From Patescibacteria group bacterium (lineage in GTDB: Bacteria > Patescibacteriota > Patescibacteriia > 2-12-FULL-60-25): a stretch of 64,000 bases of DNA. The stretch lies in NCBI GenBank assembly GCA_031082005.1, contig JAVHLR010000001.1, positions 811,251 to 875,250 of the forward strand, in the 5' to 3' direction. Below, in pieces: positions 50,434-58,337 of the stretch (positions are counted from its first letter, which is position 1; each line of letters opens with the position of its first letter). The notes beneath the pieces were generated by a model. The model was given only the letters and a program-made list of their open reading frames with translations, was not told where the DNA came from and searched no databases. The position numbers and the translations under genes are program-made.

Positions 50434-51045
50434 CTACAACCCGTACGTATACAGCGACAAGACAGCAAAAACTATCGCGATAGACAAAGTACCTACGGAG
50501 AACGGAATAATCAGATCCAAACCCGACCAGCGGGCGATGAGCAGAGCTGTCACACCCAAGACTTGCAGCAACATCTTGACCTTTCCATACCAATTCGCGC
50601 TGATGAACGGTCTGCCTTTGGCGCGCCTGACCACTGCATTGACCACAATCGCCAATTCCACGAACACGATGACTGCAGCAAAATAAATATTGATTTCGCG
50701 CGCCACGAACAGGATGACGACTGAACCTATGAGGAGTTTGTCCGCGATCGGGTCGGCGATCGTACCCCACAGGGTTATCTGTTTGCGTGTCCGCGCTAAC
50801 GATCCATCGAGCAGATCCGTGAACGCCGCGAACAAGAAAAGCGGCACCACCACCACCCAAGCTTCGTGCCACAGATAAAACAGGATGAACGGCGTAAGAA
50901 GCACGCGCAACACCGTCAGGTGATTCGGCTTGATGTCGCTCGGGATGAGCTTAAGGAAGGTCGCCCGCATCAGACGATCATGGAAATAAAGTTTTACGTT
51001 GTCGTTCGTCATCAGACGACAGGACTCCTGGTCAAATAGCTGCAT
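50434..51045 (-). CDS. pgsA: CDP-alcohol phosphatidyltransferase (PgsA-like)
   Basis: The product has 203 residues from the ATG at 51045, which has a strong ribosome site (GGAGGGGAGAG). The CDP-alcohol signature D-x2-DG-x2-AR-x8-G-x3-D-x3-D is complete in DLLDGSLARTRKQITLWGTI and the following ADPIADK. Five or six membrane helices follow. It likely makes phosphatidylglycerol phosphate from CDP-diacylglycerol. It is divergent from the large membrane protein at 51093. Confidence 0.92.
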   Translation of the reverse strand: MQLFDQESCRLMTNDNVKLYFHDRLMRATFLKLIPSDIKPNHLTVLRVLLTPFILFYLWHEAWVVVVPLFLFAAFTDLLDGSLARTRKQITLWGTIADPIADKLLIGSVVILFVAREINIYFAAVIVFVELAIVVNAVVRRAKGRPFISANWYGKVKMLLQVLGVTALLIARWSGLDLIIPFSVGTLSIAIVFAVLSLYTYGL

Positions 51046-51092
51046 AAACACTCTCCCCTCCAGGGGATAACGTGCTACCATTATGGACGCAT

Positions 51093-53246
51093 ATGAAGGA
51101 AAGATACAAGGACTTGCTCGCCGGCCTGGTGCTTTTGGGCGTTTTCTTCACTAACCAGACCTGGATTTCCGGCTATACCGTGGGCCATTTCGTGACCTTT
51201 TTCTCCATCCTCTATCCTTCCTACCTCCTGGGTCGTCGCACCATCCCGGGCGCAAGCTGGTTCGCCTCTGTCGGTTTCGGTTCCCTGCTCTACTTGGCTT
51301 TACAGTCAATAGTGCAGACGGCTTGGTTCTACGCCGGAGGAAAACTCGATCTGCAGAGCGACATGTGGACCATGGGTATGACCATGTTCATTTGTCTCCT
51401 CATCTCCGCCACTCTCCCAACGCCTGAAGCCGAAAGAAAAGTCCAAACACAAACCGATAAGAACGCCATCATCTACGGCATCATCCTCACCGCTATCTCC
51501 GGCGTAGCGGCATATTTCGTCATCCATGGCGCGTGGGTCTCGGGTGTCACGCACAGCATCCGCACGCCCTGGCCCCTGATGCCTTCGGGCACGCTGCTGG
51601 CTTTGGCTCTGGCGTGGCTTAGTGTCCTGCTCTCTGCTTGGCTCGTCGCACGCCCGGTTTTCACCGCATGCCTCACCGCCGTCGCCATCTTCTCTACGAC
51701 CGCGCTGGCGCCGCTCATCTATCGCATCGGATTCGGCTTCGACGGCTTTCTGCATATCGCTTCAGAGAAAATCATCCAAAACACCGCGACGCTTTCGCCC
51801 AAACCCTTGTACTACATGGGGCAATACGTCTTCACGACCTGGCTTTCGCGTTTCACCAATTTGCCCGTCGAACAATTGGATAGATGGTTGGTGCCAGTCG
51901 CTGCGGCAATCTTCTTTTCCGTCTGTGTATATTTTGCTTTTGCACGTCACGGCCGCATCACTTCGCTCGCTGCGTTCCTGCTCTTGCCGCTCGGCGTTTT
52001 CGTGGCCACGACGCCTCAGTCCCTAGCTTACATCCTTGGCCTCTCCGCCATCCTTCTAGCGCTTGATCAGGATGAAAACCGCGTCCGCTTCATTGCTCCG
52101 CTCATCCTAACTGCCTGGGGCGTCGCGGCTCATCCCCTCGCTGGCATTCCTTTCAGCCTGATGGTCATCACCATCCTATTGGCTAAAGCAGGAAACACAC
52201 CACGGATCAAGATGATATTCGGCGCTTTAGCCTCGCTCTTCGTCATCGGATCCGCCATCTCCGTGCCAGCCATGTTTCTTGTGTTGAGCAAGAGCGGCAA
52301 CACGCTCATCAACTGGCAACCCCAAACCATCTTCTCGCTCCAACCCTGGTCAGATTTCCTGGGACATTTCCTGCCCTACATCGGCAATCATTACGTCTTT
52401 TGGCCGGCTTGGTCCACGTTGGCCGAACAGGCACTACCTTGTCTATTGCTCTTGGCTTCCATCATTACCCTGACCCGCAAGGACATCCGTCGCACGCCTT
52501 ACGCTATGGCTTTAGCCGCAGCCATACTCTTCCTTATCGTCGGCGCATTACTCAAGTCAGCGGGAGAATTCGCTTTCCTCATCGACTACGAACGTGGCAA
52601 CTACGCTGATCGGTTGAATACGATGTCGATCATGCTACTTTTCGCCGCAGCTCTCCCGGGCATCACCGCACTGCTGGAAAAAACAAAAACCGCCGGACTT
52701 TTGCGAGGCACAGCGACGATCGTACTACTCTTGAGTTTCAGCGCTGGTCTAGCCTTCAATTCATTACCGCGACATGACGCGATGGTCGTTGGACGCGGTT
52801 GGAGCACCAGCGCGACAGATATCGAAGCGGTACGCGCCATCCAGAGCGACGCAGACAAACATCCCTACACCGTGCTGGCCAACCAAAGCGTATCAGCCGC
52901 CGCTGTCCTGCAATTCGGTTTCCAACGCTATGCCGCTGACGACGTCTTCTACTATCCGATTCCTACCGGCGGTCCGCTTTACCAGATCTATCTCGACATG
53001 ACCTACAAAGATCCCACGCGCGCTGCTGCGCAAGAAGCCGGACGCTTGGGCGATTCAAGCCTGGTCTATGTCGTCATCAATGATTATTGGTGGCGCGCCG
53101 AAATGACCAACGAAGCCTTGTCGGCCATCGCCGACGAAGAGATGGAATTCGGCGACGCCACAAAAGGGGTCGGCAACTCGATCAAAGTCTATAAATTCGA
53201 CTTGAGCAAGCCTTCCAAGGCAGCACCACAAACCGACGGTTCGTGA
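51093..53246 (+). CDS. Large polytopic membrane protein, glycosyltransferase-39/GT-C-like
   Basis: The product has 717 residues from the ATG at 51093 (MKERYKDLLAGLVLLGVFF); a GTG 7 codons upstream is less likely. It has about 12 to 14 membrane helices in the first 550 residues and a soluble domain at the end. An Asp-containing first-loop motif (GFGFDGFLHIASEKI) is in the place of the catalytic loop of GT-C enzymes. It would use a polyprenyl-phosphate sugar. Its 3' end overlaps the convergent glycosyltransferase by 58 bases. Confidence 0.8.
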   Translation: MKERYKDLLAGLVLLGVFFTNQTWISGYTVGHFVTFFSILYPSYLLGRRTIPGASWFASVGFGSLLYLALQSIVQTAWFYAGGKLDLQSDMWTMGMTMFICLLISATLPTPEAERKVQTQTDKNAIIYGIILTAISGVAAYFVIHGAWVSGVTHSIRTPWPLMPSGTLLALALAWLSVLLSAWLVARPVFTACLTAVAIFSTTALAPLIYRIGFGFDGFLHIASEKIIQNTATLSPKPLYYMGQYVFTTWLSRFTNLPVEQLDRWLVPVAAAIFFSVCVYFAFARHGRITSLAAFLLLPLGVFVATTPQSLAYILGLSAILLALDQDENRVRFIAPLILTAWGVAAHPLAGIPFSLMVITILLAKAGNTPRIKMIFGALASLFVIGSAISVPAMFLVLSKSGNTLINWQPQTIFSLQPWSDFLGHFLPYIGNHYVFWPAWSTLAEQALPCLLLLASIITLTRKDIRRTPYAMALAAAILFLIVGALLKSAGEFAFLIDYERGNYADRLNTMSIMLLFAAALPGITALLEKTKTAGLLRGTATIVLLLSFSAGLAFNSLPRHDAMVVGRGWSTSATDIEAVRAIQSDADKHPYTVLANQSVSAAAVLQFGFQRYAADDVFYYPIPTGGPLYQIYLDMTYKDPTRAAAQEAGRLGDSSLVYVVINDYWWRAEMTNEALSAIADEEMEFGDATKGVGNSIKVYKFDLSKPSKAAPQTDGS

Positions 53247-54385
53247 GCCTGTAAGATTTCTTTCACGGCCGCATCACGTTCCAGATCCGTCTCCGGGGCT
53301 GCCAGCGCTTCGCGCACAGCTCTGACCAAATCATCGACCGAACCAGGCTTAAAAAGCCGACCAACTCGGCCTAAAGTTTCGCTTACTCCGCCGACGTCTG
53401 AAGCTACAACATTGCATCCGCTAGACAACGCTTCGAGGATGACCGTGGGTTGATTTTCCATGACCAAGCTCGGCACGACAACGACGCCGCTACGCGACAT
53501 CTCTCTGGCGACATCTTGCGGCGCTAGATTCCCCTTCACTTCGATTTTCGTGTCACCGATACTTTCTATCGCACGTCGCATCCTCCCATCTCCCACAAAA
53601 ACCAAACGCTCCACAGAATCACGAATGATGCGCCAACCTTCCAACAACAGACCCACACCCTTATCCGCATCCAGCCGACCGACAAAGAGAATTTGTTTTC
53701 TATCGCGGCCTCCTTCTGTCATTCTAAAATCTTCTTCGTCATTCCCGTGCAGACGGGAATCCAGGCCCTGCACTGCTGGATCCCCGCCTTCGCGAGGATG
53801 ACAGAAAAAACTAATTGGGTTCGGAATCACTTCCTGCCTCGAATCAACAAAAAAACCTCGCGCTACGTGCTGTCCCAAAAGCCATTTCGTCGGCGATATG
53901 ACCACGTCAGGATTTCCCAAAGCCTTTTTCCTCAATCCCGCCCAACCCCGACGCCACAGACTTCTCGACAGACCAAAAGATTCGCCGTAAATAATCTGTC
54001 CCGATGGCTCAAACAACTGAACATCGTGCAAAAAATGGGCCCACCTGACGTGTCGTCCCGAATGCAGCGCAGCGAAATCGAGGGACCTTTTTATTTTCCA
54101 CGCCGTCCCCATCCCACAACCCGTCAGATTATGGCTAATCACGACATCCGGCTTCCAAGTGACTATCTCATCGACAATCACTTTACGCGGCATCAGATCC
54201 CGCAGGTGAAAACTCAAACGCCCAAGCACCGACTTTCTCAAGAGTGTCTTAAAATCATCGCTCGGTCCCCAGACTTTTATCTCATGTCCGCGTTCTCCCA
54301 AAAAATCCGCATACGTCGCGGCGATGCGTCCGGCTCCGCCCTTACTCTCGGGTGGATAGTCGTTCGTGATGATGGCGATTCTCAT
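53189..54385 (-). CDS. GT4-family glycosyltransferase carrying two repeat-derived insertions
   Basis: This 398-residue GT-B enzyme starts MRIAIITNDYPPESKGGAGR. The C-terminal domain holds ILFVGRLDADKGVGLLLEGW and the donor-binding VPSLVMENQPTVILEALSSG. Two stretches come from palindromic repeats: about residues 96-112 (KRSLDFAALHSGRHVRW) and about 193-220 (HPREGGDPAVQGLDSRLHGN). Both keep the frame. The second lies in the linker between the two Rossmann domains, where it may be tolerated. The start overlaps the next GT4 gene by 4 bases. Confidence 0.92.
   Translation of the reverse strand: MRIAIITNDYPPESKGGAGRIAATYADFLGERGHEIKVWGPSDDFKTLLRKSVLGRLSFHLRDLMPRKVIVDEIVTWKPDVVISHNLTGCGMGTAWKIKRSLDFAALHSGRHVRWAHFLHDVQLFEPSGQIIYGESFGLSRSLWRRGWAGLRKKALGNPDVVISPTKWLLGQHVARGFFVDSRQEVIPNPISFFCHPREGGDPAVQGLDSRLHGNDEEDFRMTEGGRDRKQILFVGRLDADKGVGLLLEGWRIIRDSVERLVFVGDGRMRRAIESIGDTKIEVKGNLAPQDVAREMSRSGVVVVPSLVMENQPTVILEALSSGCNVVASDVGGVSETLGRVGRLFKPGSVDDLVRAVREALAAPETDLERDAAVKEILQAHEPSVCGAALEGLLKSNL
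53738..53802. repeat. GTCATTCCCG...GGATGAC repeat inside a glycosyltransferase gene
   Basis: A full copy of about 65 bases: GTCATTCCCGTGCAGACGGG, then AATCCAG, a spacer, and GGATCCCCGCCTTCGCGAGG ending ATGAC. It is nearly identical in its conserved parts to the intergenic copy at 55539-55598. Here it is translated in frame. Confidence 0.92.
54052..54092. repeat. Second GTCNTCCCG-type repeat in the same gene
   Basis: GTCGTCCCGAATGCAGCGCA followed by GCGAAATCGAGGGACCTTTT is the familiar GTCATCCCGAATGCAGCGCA...GAGGGATCT half-element. It is translated in frame as RSLDFAALHSGR. Confidence 0.8.
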
Positions 54386-55491
54386 GACTTCAAAGAAGTA
54401 TACACCTCAACCAACCCATCGATATGCCTCTTCCAGGTGAATTTCTCCAGCACCTTTTGGCGTGCCGCTTTTCCCATCTCATCCCGCATGCCCGGATTCT
54501 CAAGCAACAAACGCAGATGCGCTGCCAACTCCTGAGCATCGCCGGGCGGCGACAGGAATCCCGTCACTTTATCTTCAACGACCGTCCTGACACCCGGTAA
54601 ATCAGACGCGACTACTGGGATGCCGCAAGCCTGTGCCTCGACCGCGACTAAACCAAACGCTTCAGCGCCGGAAGTGGAAGGGAAAGCGAAAACATCACCG
54701 GCACGATAGACGTCAGGCAAATCCGGTTCTTCTACACGTCCCACGAACTTAACGCGCTCAGAAACCCCGATTTCATGCGCCAACTTTTCGTAACCCGACC
54801 TCAATTCACCCTCGCCGCACAACAGACAAAAAGTATCCTGCGGCAATTCCGCGAATGCCTTCAGCAGGACATCGACACCCTTGAACGCATGCGGCCTGTC
54901 CATTCCACCTACGAACGAAACAACTTTAAAATTTTCGGGGATCCCGAACCGTTCGCGGCATTCAGCACGCAGTACGTCATCGATAGGCGTGAATCTCTCT
55001 TCATCGACACCGAACGGCAGCTCATGCAGCCTCGCCGAACCGACGAACTTCTTATACGAAGAATGCTTAATGTAATCCAAAGAGCTGCACAACAAAGCAT
55101 CCGCACTGCCCACGACCCACGGCTGAAAAAACATCCGGTTCACGCCCAAAATCCAATTCCGCTTCGTTTCGACCTGCGCATCCATGTGCAAAGTCATAAC
55201 CACGCGTTGTTTCGCGCCAAGTATCTTCAATATTGCCAACACTTCTGCCGTCCCATAAAAAGGAAAATGCAGATGCACGATGTCATAACCCTTGATGAGC
55301 TTTTTCAGCCCCCAGGGATTCGCCACCGCCGTATTCCCATATCTCCACAGCGCCGGGAAACTCGGCATCCCAGCAGAAAACAAATCCGCCTCGATTCCGC
55401 GTTGCCTCAAAAACTCGACTTCTTTAGCCGCGACTTTTCCGATGCCGCCAACCTGCGGCGGTGCAACACACGATAGATGGATTATTTTCAT
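54382..55491 (-). CDS. GT4-family glycosyltransferase
   Basis: This 369-residue GT-B protein starts MKIIHLSCVAPPQVGGIGKV. VVSFVGGMDRPHAFKGVDVL and FAFPSTSGAEAFGLVAVEAQ give the C-terminal donor site with the E-x7-E motif. It probably adds a hexose to a lipid-linked glycan. It overlaps the next GT4 gene by 4 bases (ATGA), so both are translated together. Confidence 0.94.
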   Translation of the reverse strand: MKIIHLSCVAPPQVGGIGKVAAKEVEFLRQRGIEADLFSAGMPSFPALWRYGNTAVANPWGLKKLIKGYDIVHLHFPFYGTAEVLAILKILGAKQRVVMTLHMDAQVETKRNWILGVNRMFFQPWVVGSADALLCSSLDYIKHSSYKKFVGSARLHELPFGVDEERFTPIDDVLRAECRERFGIPENFKVVSFVGGMDRPHAFKGVDVLLKAFAELPQDTFCLLCGEGELRSGYEKLAHEIGVSERVKFVGRVEEPDLPDVYRAGDVFAFPSTSGAEAFGLVAVEAQACGIPVVASDLPGVRTVVEDKVTGFLSPPGDAQELAAHLRLLLENPGMRDEMGKAARQKVLEKFTWKRHIDGLVEVYTSLKS

Positions 55492-55538
55492 ACTTATTCT
55501 TCTGATTTCTTCTCAAGCAATACCACACTTCAACCTTC

Positions 55539-55598
55539 GTCATTCCCGTGCAGACGGGAATCCAGAAGGGCCTGGTTCCCCGCCTTCGCGAGGATGAC
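55539..55598. repeat. Intergenic GTCATTCCCG...GGATGAC repeat
   Basis: GTCATTCCCGTGCAGACGGG with AATCCAGAAG, then CCCCGCCTTCGCGAGGATGAC-type end. It lies between two glycosyltransferase genes. Confidence 0.92.
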
Positions 55599-55627
55599 AG
55601 AAAAACACAAAAACGACGAATCTCGAA

Positions 55628-56713
55628 CTACCACAACACAACCATCTTAGTCACCCAGTGCAACGTTTTCCCGATAGGATTCAGCAGCGCCTTCACCGGC
55701 CAGCTCTCCACATCCTGATAGGCGATCGTCGGCGAGGTCATGGCTAATATTTCACGATCGCGTCGCACCCGAAAGCCGTTCACCGCTTTTCTTTGATCGG
55801 CGATGTAACGCCACGTCTCTGCTTTCAAGAAATATCCATACACCTTAAGCTTATCCCTCCACCAACCTTTGGCGACGGCAAAAACCCACAAAGCCGACTC
55901 TGCCGCGATCAATTGCGGCGCGAGCCAGACTAAAGTCGCGATCTTATAGTTCATGAGGATCACGAACCACCGGTTGCGTTCCATCCAAAACCATTTCTGG
56001 ATCGAACGTGAAAATTCGTAATGATGTTGCACCACGCTCTGCGGCGCCATGACGCAACGGTATCCAGCCAACCAGATACGCCAACCCAAATCCAGATCTT
56101 CGTGATAAGCCTGAAACCTCTCTTGGAACAAACCGCCAGCCCGCGCGACGGCAGAGACGCGCAACAATACCCCAGCTCCGGAGGGATACGCGATATCAAC
56201 GACATTTCGCGGCGCTTCCTTCCTTCTCTTATGATAGCCATAAGCGTAACCGAAACCGAGATAATGCAAGGCATTACCCCACGAATTTATCTCGTCAGGA
56301 TTCTGTTGCAGCACAAGCAAGGATTGGACCGCACCGATCTTTTCATCCGCTTCCGCCACGCGTACCGCGGCTGATAACGCACCGATCTCGAAAGCCGCGT
56401 CGCCATTCAACAGATAGACATAATCAACTCCTTCTTCCGCCGATTCTCGGAAGAGAATATTATTGCCGCCCGTGAAACCTAGATTTTCCCCGGGTTCACG
56501 AATCACCACTTCAGGCAAACGACCCGCATACTCCTGCATTAGCCGCTTCACTTCATCCAACGTCCCATCGCCAGGATTATTGTCGATGAATTTCAAACGC
56601 CAAGCTTCACGCGGATAATCCTGCGCCGCAACACCTTCGAACAAAGCGCGCATGAATTGCGCGTTCTTATAGAGCAGGACGAGGACATCGACTTTCGGAA
56701 AGTTATCCGGCAT
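55628..56713 (-). CDS. Family 2 glycosyltransferase with C-terminal membrane region
   Basis: The 361 residues begin VDVLVLLYKNAQFMRALFEG. The rhamnosyltransferase-like GT2 domain shows FIDNNPGDGTLDEV, GENLGFTGGNNILFRE and VYLLNGDAAFE (DXD region), with AYHEDLDLGWRIWLAG as catalytic-base segment. Hydrophobic helices lie at about 260-290. It overlaps the start of the DUF2304 gene's stop region by 11 bases, so the genes are closely coupled. Confidence 0.92.
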   Translation of the reverse strand: MPDNFPKVDVLVLLYKNAQFMRALFEGVAAQDYPREAWRLKFIDNNPGDGTLDEVKRLMQEYAGRLPEVVIREPGENLGFTGGNNILFRESAEEGVDYVYLLNGDAAFEIGALSAAVRVAEADEKIGAVQSLLVLQQNPDEINSWGNALHYLGFGYAYGYHKRRKEAPRNVVDIAYPSGAGVLLRVSAVARAGGLFQERFQAYHEDLDLGWRIWLAGYRCVMAPQSVVQHHYEFSRSIQKWFWMERNRWFVILMNYKIATLVWLAPQLIAAESALWVFAVAKGWWRDKLKVYGYFLKAETWRYIADQRKAVNGFRVRRDREILAMTSPTIAYQDVESWPVKALLNPIGKTLHWVTKMVVLW

Positions 56714-57044
56714 CTTCTTTTTTCGGTAAGTCGCGTAAAGCGTCGCGCCGTACCATCTCGGTCAATTTGCGTTCCAAACCTTCCATGGAGACGAAAATCT
56801 TGAACACCAGAACGAACAACGTCACGACCGATGCATAGATGACGAAGTCAGAACCGCGTCCGACACCGAAGAAATTGGCGACAAGCGTAGCGGTCTGCGG
56901 CAACGCGATAACGACCCCGGCACCGATCCACAACACAGACCAAAGCAACGTCTCGCCGAGGGTTATCACGTTCTGTCTCATCCTGCGCCAAGTCACATAC
57001 AACGCTCCAAGCAAGACTGCGATAAGTACGATTTGTATCAACAT
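56703..57044 (-). CDS. DUF2304 membrane protein
   Basis: The product has 113 residues from the ATG at 57044 (MLIQIVLIAVLLGALYVTWR). Three membrane helices and a basic C-terminal tail match DUF2304 proteins, which commonly accompany GT2 enzymes acting on polyprenyl phosphate. An upstream in-frame reading to 57104 is encoded by a palindromic repeat and is not convincing. Confidence 0.88.
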   Translation of the reverse strand: MLIQIVLIAVLLGALYVTWRRMRQNVITLGETLLWSVLWIGAGVVIALPQTATLVANFFGVGRGSDFVIYASVVTLFVLVFKIFVSMEGLERKLTEMVRRDALRDLPKKEDAG

Positions 57045-57053
57045 ATTGTAAAT

Positions 57054-57116
57054 GTCATCCCGACCGGAGCGGAGGGATCTTCCAGATGGAAGTTTTCTCG
57101 ACAAGCTCGAAATGAC
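57054..57116. repeat. GTCATCCCGACCGGAGCGGAG repeat
   Basis: GTCATCCCGACCGGAGCGGA, then GGGATCTTCCAGATGGAAG, and ending CTCGAAATGAC. The ends GTCAT/ATGAC are inverted. The left half recurs inside rlmD at 19074. Confidence 0.85.
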
Positions 57117-57122
57117 ATATTT

Positions 57123-57803
57123 TTATTTACTGAACATCCCGATGAACAGCTGCCAGGCGATCTTCACTGCATCAAGATTCTTGTTGCCTTTCGCCAGGGT
57201 ATCTTCGGAATAAGTGACCTTGACCGGCACCTCCACCCAACGCAAATCCGAACGCGTGATCAAACGAAGCAATTCAGAACAATGCGCCATCCTATCTTGC
57301 CTGAAGTCGAGCCGTCGCGACGCTTCGGAGTTCATCGCGCGCAGACCGCTCTGCGGATCCGTCAGCTTGCGCGGGATGCCCATGACGAGCGCGTTGAAGA
57401 TTTTTATGGCGCGATGCAACAACCGACGCGATAGCGGAATCCCTTCCGGCCGCAAACCCATAAACCGAGAACCCATGACGACATCCGCCTCACCACGCTT
57501 GATCGGATCGACCAGAACAGGGATAAAACTCGGATCATGCTGGCCATCTGCATCGATATGTACGATCACGTCAGCGCCTATCTGCAACGCCGCTTCAGTC
57601 CCTGTCTTAAGCCCCGCGCCCTGGCCGCGGTTCATGGCATGGCGCAAGACAGTAACACCAGACTGCATAGCCGTATCGAACGTAGCATCGCTCGAACCGT
57701 CATCAACAACAACCACGCCGTCCACCAACGGCCGTACTTTGCGGATAGTCTCACCTATCCGTTTTTCTTCGTTATACGCCGGAATTACGGCAATAATCCG
57801 CAT
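57123..57803 (-). CDS. DPM1/GtrB-like family 2 glycosyltransferase
   Basis: This 226-residue protein has MRIIAVIPAYNEEKRIGETI, VVVVDDGSSDAT and the DXD-type IVHIDADGQHDPSFI. It resembles polyprenyl-phosphate mannosyl/glucosyltransferases that charge an undecaprenyl carrier. The DUF2304 protein encoded 78 bases downstream and the GtrA protein at 60396 are typical partners. The sugar is not known. Confidence 0.94.
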   Translation of the reverse strand: MRIIAVIPAYNEEKRIGETIRKVRPLVDGVVVVDDGSSDATFDTAMQSGVTVLRHAMNRGQGAGLKTGTEAALQIGADVIVHIDADGQHDPSFIPVLVDPIKRGEADVVMGSRFMGLRPEGIPLSRRLLHRAIKIFNALVMGIPRKLTDPQSGLRAMNSEASRRLDFRQDRMAHCSELLRLITRSDLRWVEVPVKVTYSEDTLAKGNKNLDAVKIAWQLFIGMFSK

Positions 57804-57949
57804 GCGCTTAGCTTACGCTATCCCACAATTTTTGACTACACCCTATATTCATCGAAACGTGCGCTTCTTGACCTTTTCCAGGTAAAAGACGAAACTAGTC
57901 ACAAGCGAAACCGTCGCCAAAAATCGTACCAAAAACTCAACTTTTCGTA

Positions 57950-58190
57950 CCTGTAGGGTCAAGACAGTCGGGACGTCTTGGCTTGCGACGGCGGTATGCC
58001 TATTGGTCGCCCCTAGCGGTGGGCTGTCGGCTCTGTGGGCGCTAGTCGCCGTCACCAGAGTCGCCTAAAAACCAAAGGTGGAAAGGCTGGCAGTAACCCG
58101 GTCCTGGCCTTGTCCCCGGCCGCGGTCGACCGTCGACCGCGGCAACATCTATCTATCCAGCCCCCGCAAGCTATTCTCGCTGCGGGGGCT
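57950..58190. ncRNA. Candidate structured RNA of about 240 bases, family not recognised
   Basis: This 530-base gap holds a GC-rich block with no long frame. Several helices can be drawn: AAGAC/GTCTT (57961-57979), GACGGCG/CGCCGTC (about 57987 and 58048), nested CTAGCG/CGCTAG (58013 and 58040), a 12-base stem GCCGCGGTCGAC/GTCGACCGCGGC (about 58119-58143), and a last hairpin AGCCCCCGCA/TGCGGGGGCT (58159-58190). The final hairpin lacks a U-run on either strand, so the strand is open. I do not see the marker motifs of RNase P, SRP RNA or tmRNA. Confidence 0.6.
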
Positions 58191-58243
58191 ACACGTTTAA
58201 ATAAATAAACACCAGTTCTTCCTTTTTTTTCCTTCCTTCCCTA

Positions 58244-58336
58244 AAACCACTTAGTACAAAAAATATCGCGTGAGGACCTGTTCGAGATAGACTGAAACGA
58301 GCCCCGCAGCGCGATATTTTTTGTACTAAGTGGTTT
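58244..58336 (+). repeat. Long-armed hairpin repeat, copy 5 (end of an epimerase gene)
   Basis: The arms 58244-58270 and 58310-58336 are perfect 27-base reverse complements. The 39-base loop is the GAGGACCTGTTCGAGATAGA subtype of the core, ending CCCCGCAG. The right arm stops 1 base before the stop codon of the epimerase (58338-58340). Confidence 0.95.
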
Positions 58337-58337
58337 C

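Noticed and set aside
50302-50872. Long N-terminal extension of hicB
   Set aside because: The open frame upstream of 50299 is the shadow of pgsA. The hicB promoter at 50308-50335 and a normal HicB N-terminus fix the start at 50299.
53738-55598. The GTCATTCCCG repeats as a CRISPR array
   Set aside because: The units are palindromic, far apart, and not separated by regular spacers. No cas genes are present.
57950-58190. Assignment of the structured region to RNase P RNA, SRP RNA or tmRNA
   Set aside because: I looked for the conserved P4 strings of RNase P RNA, the GGAAG-type SRP loop and the tRNA-like ends of tmRNA and found none on either strand.
10331-58336. The arm-core-arm repeats as a sequencing or assembly artefact (unclipped hairpin or junction adapter)
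   Set aside because: An unclipped hairpin adapter would give sequence-adapter-reverse complement, a similar shape. The core does not match the adapter or linker sequences I know (PacBio SMRTbell, Nextera junction, 454 linker). It also exists as two subtypes and as decayed copies, and the arms have mismatches. These fit biological evolution. Checking raw reads across a copy would settle it.
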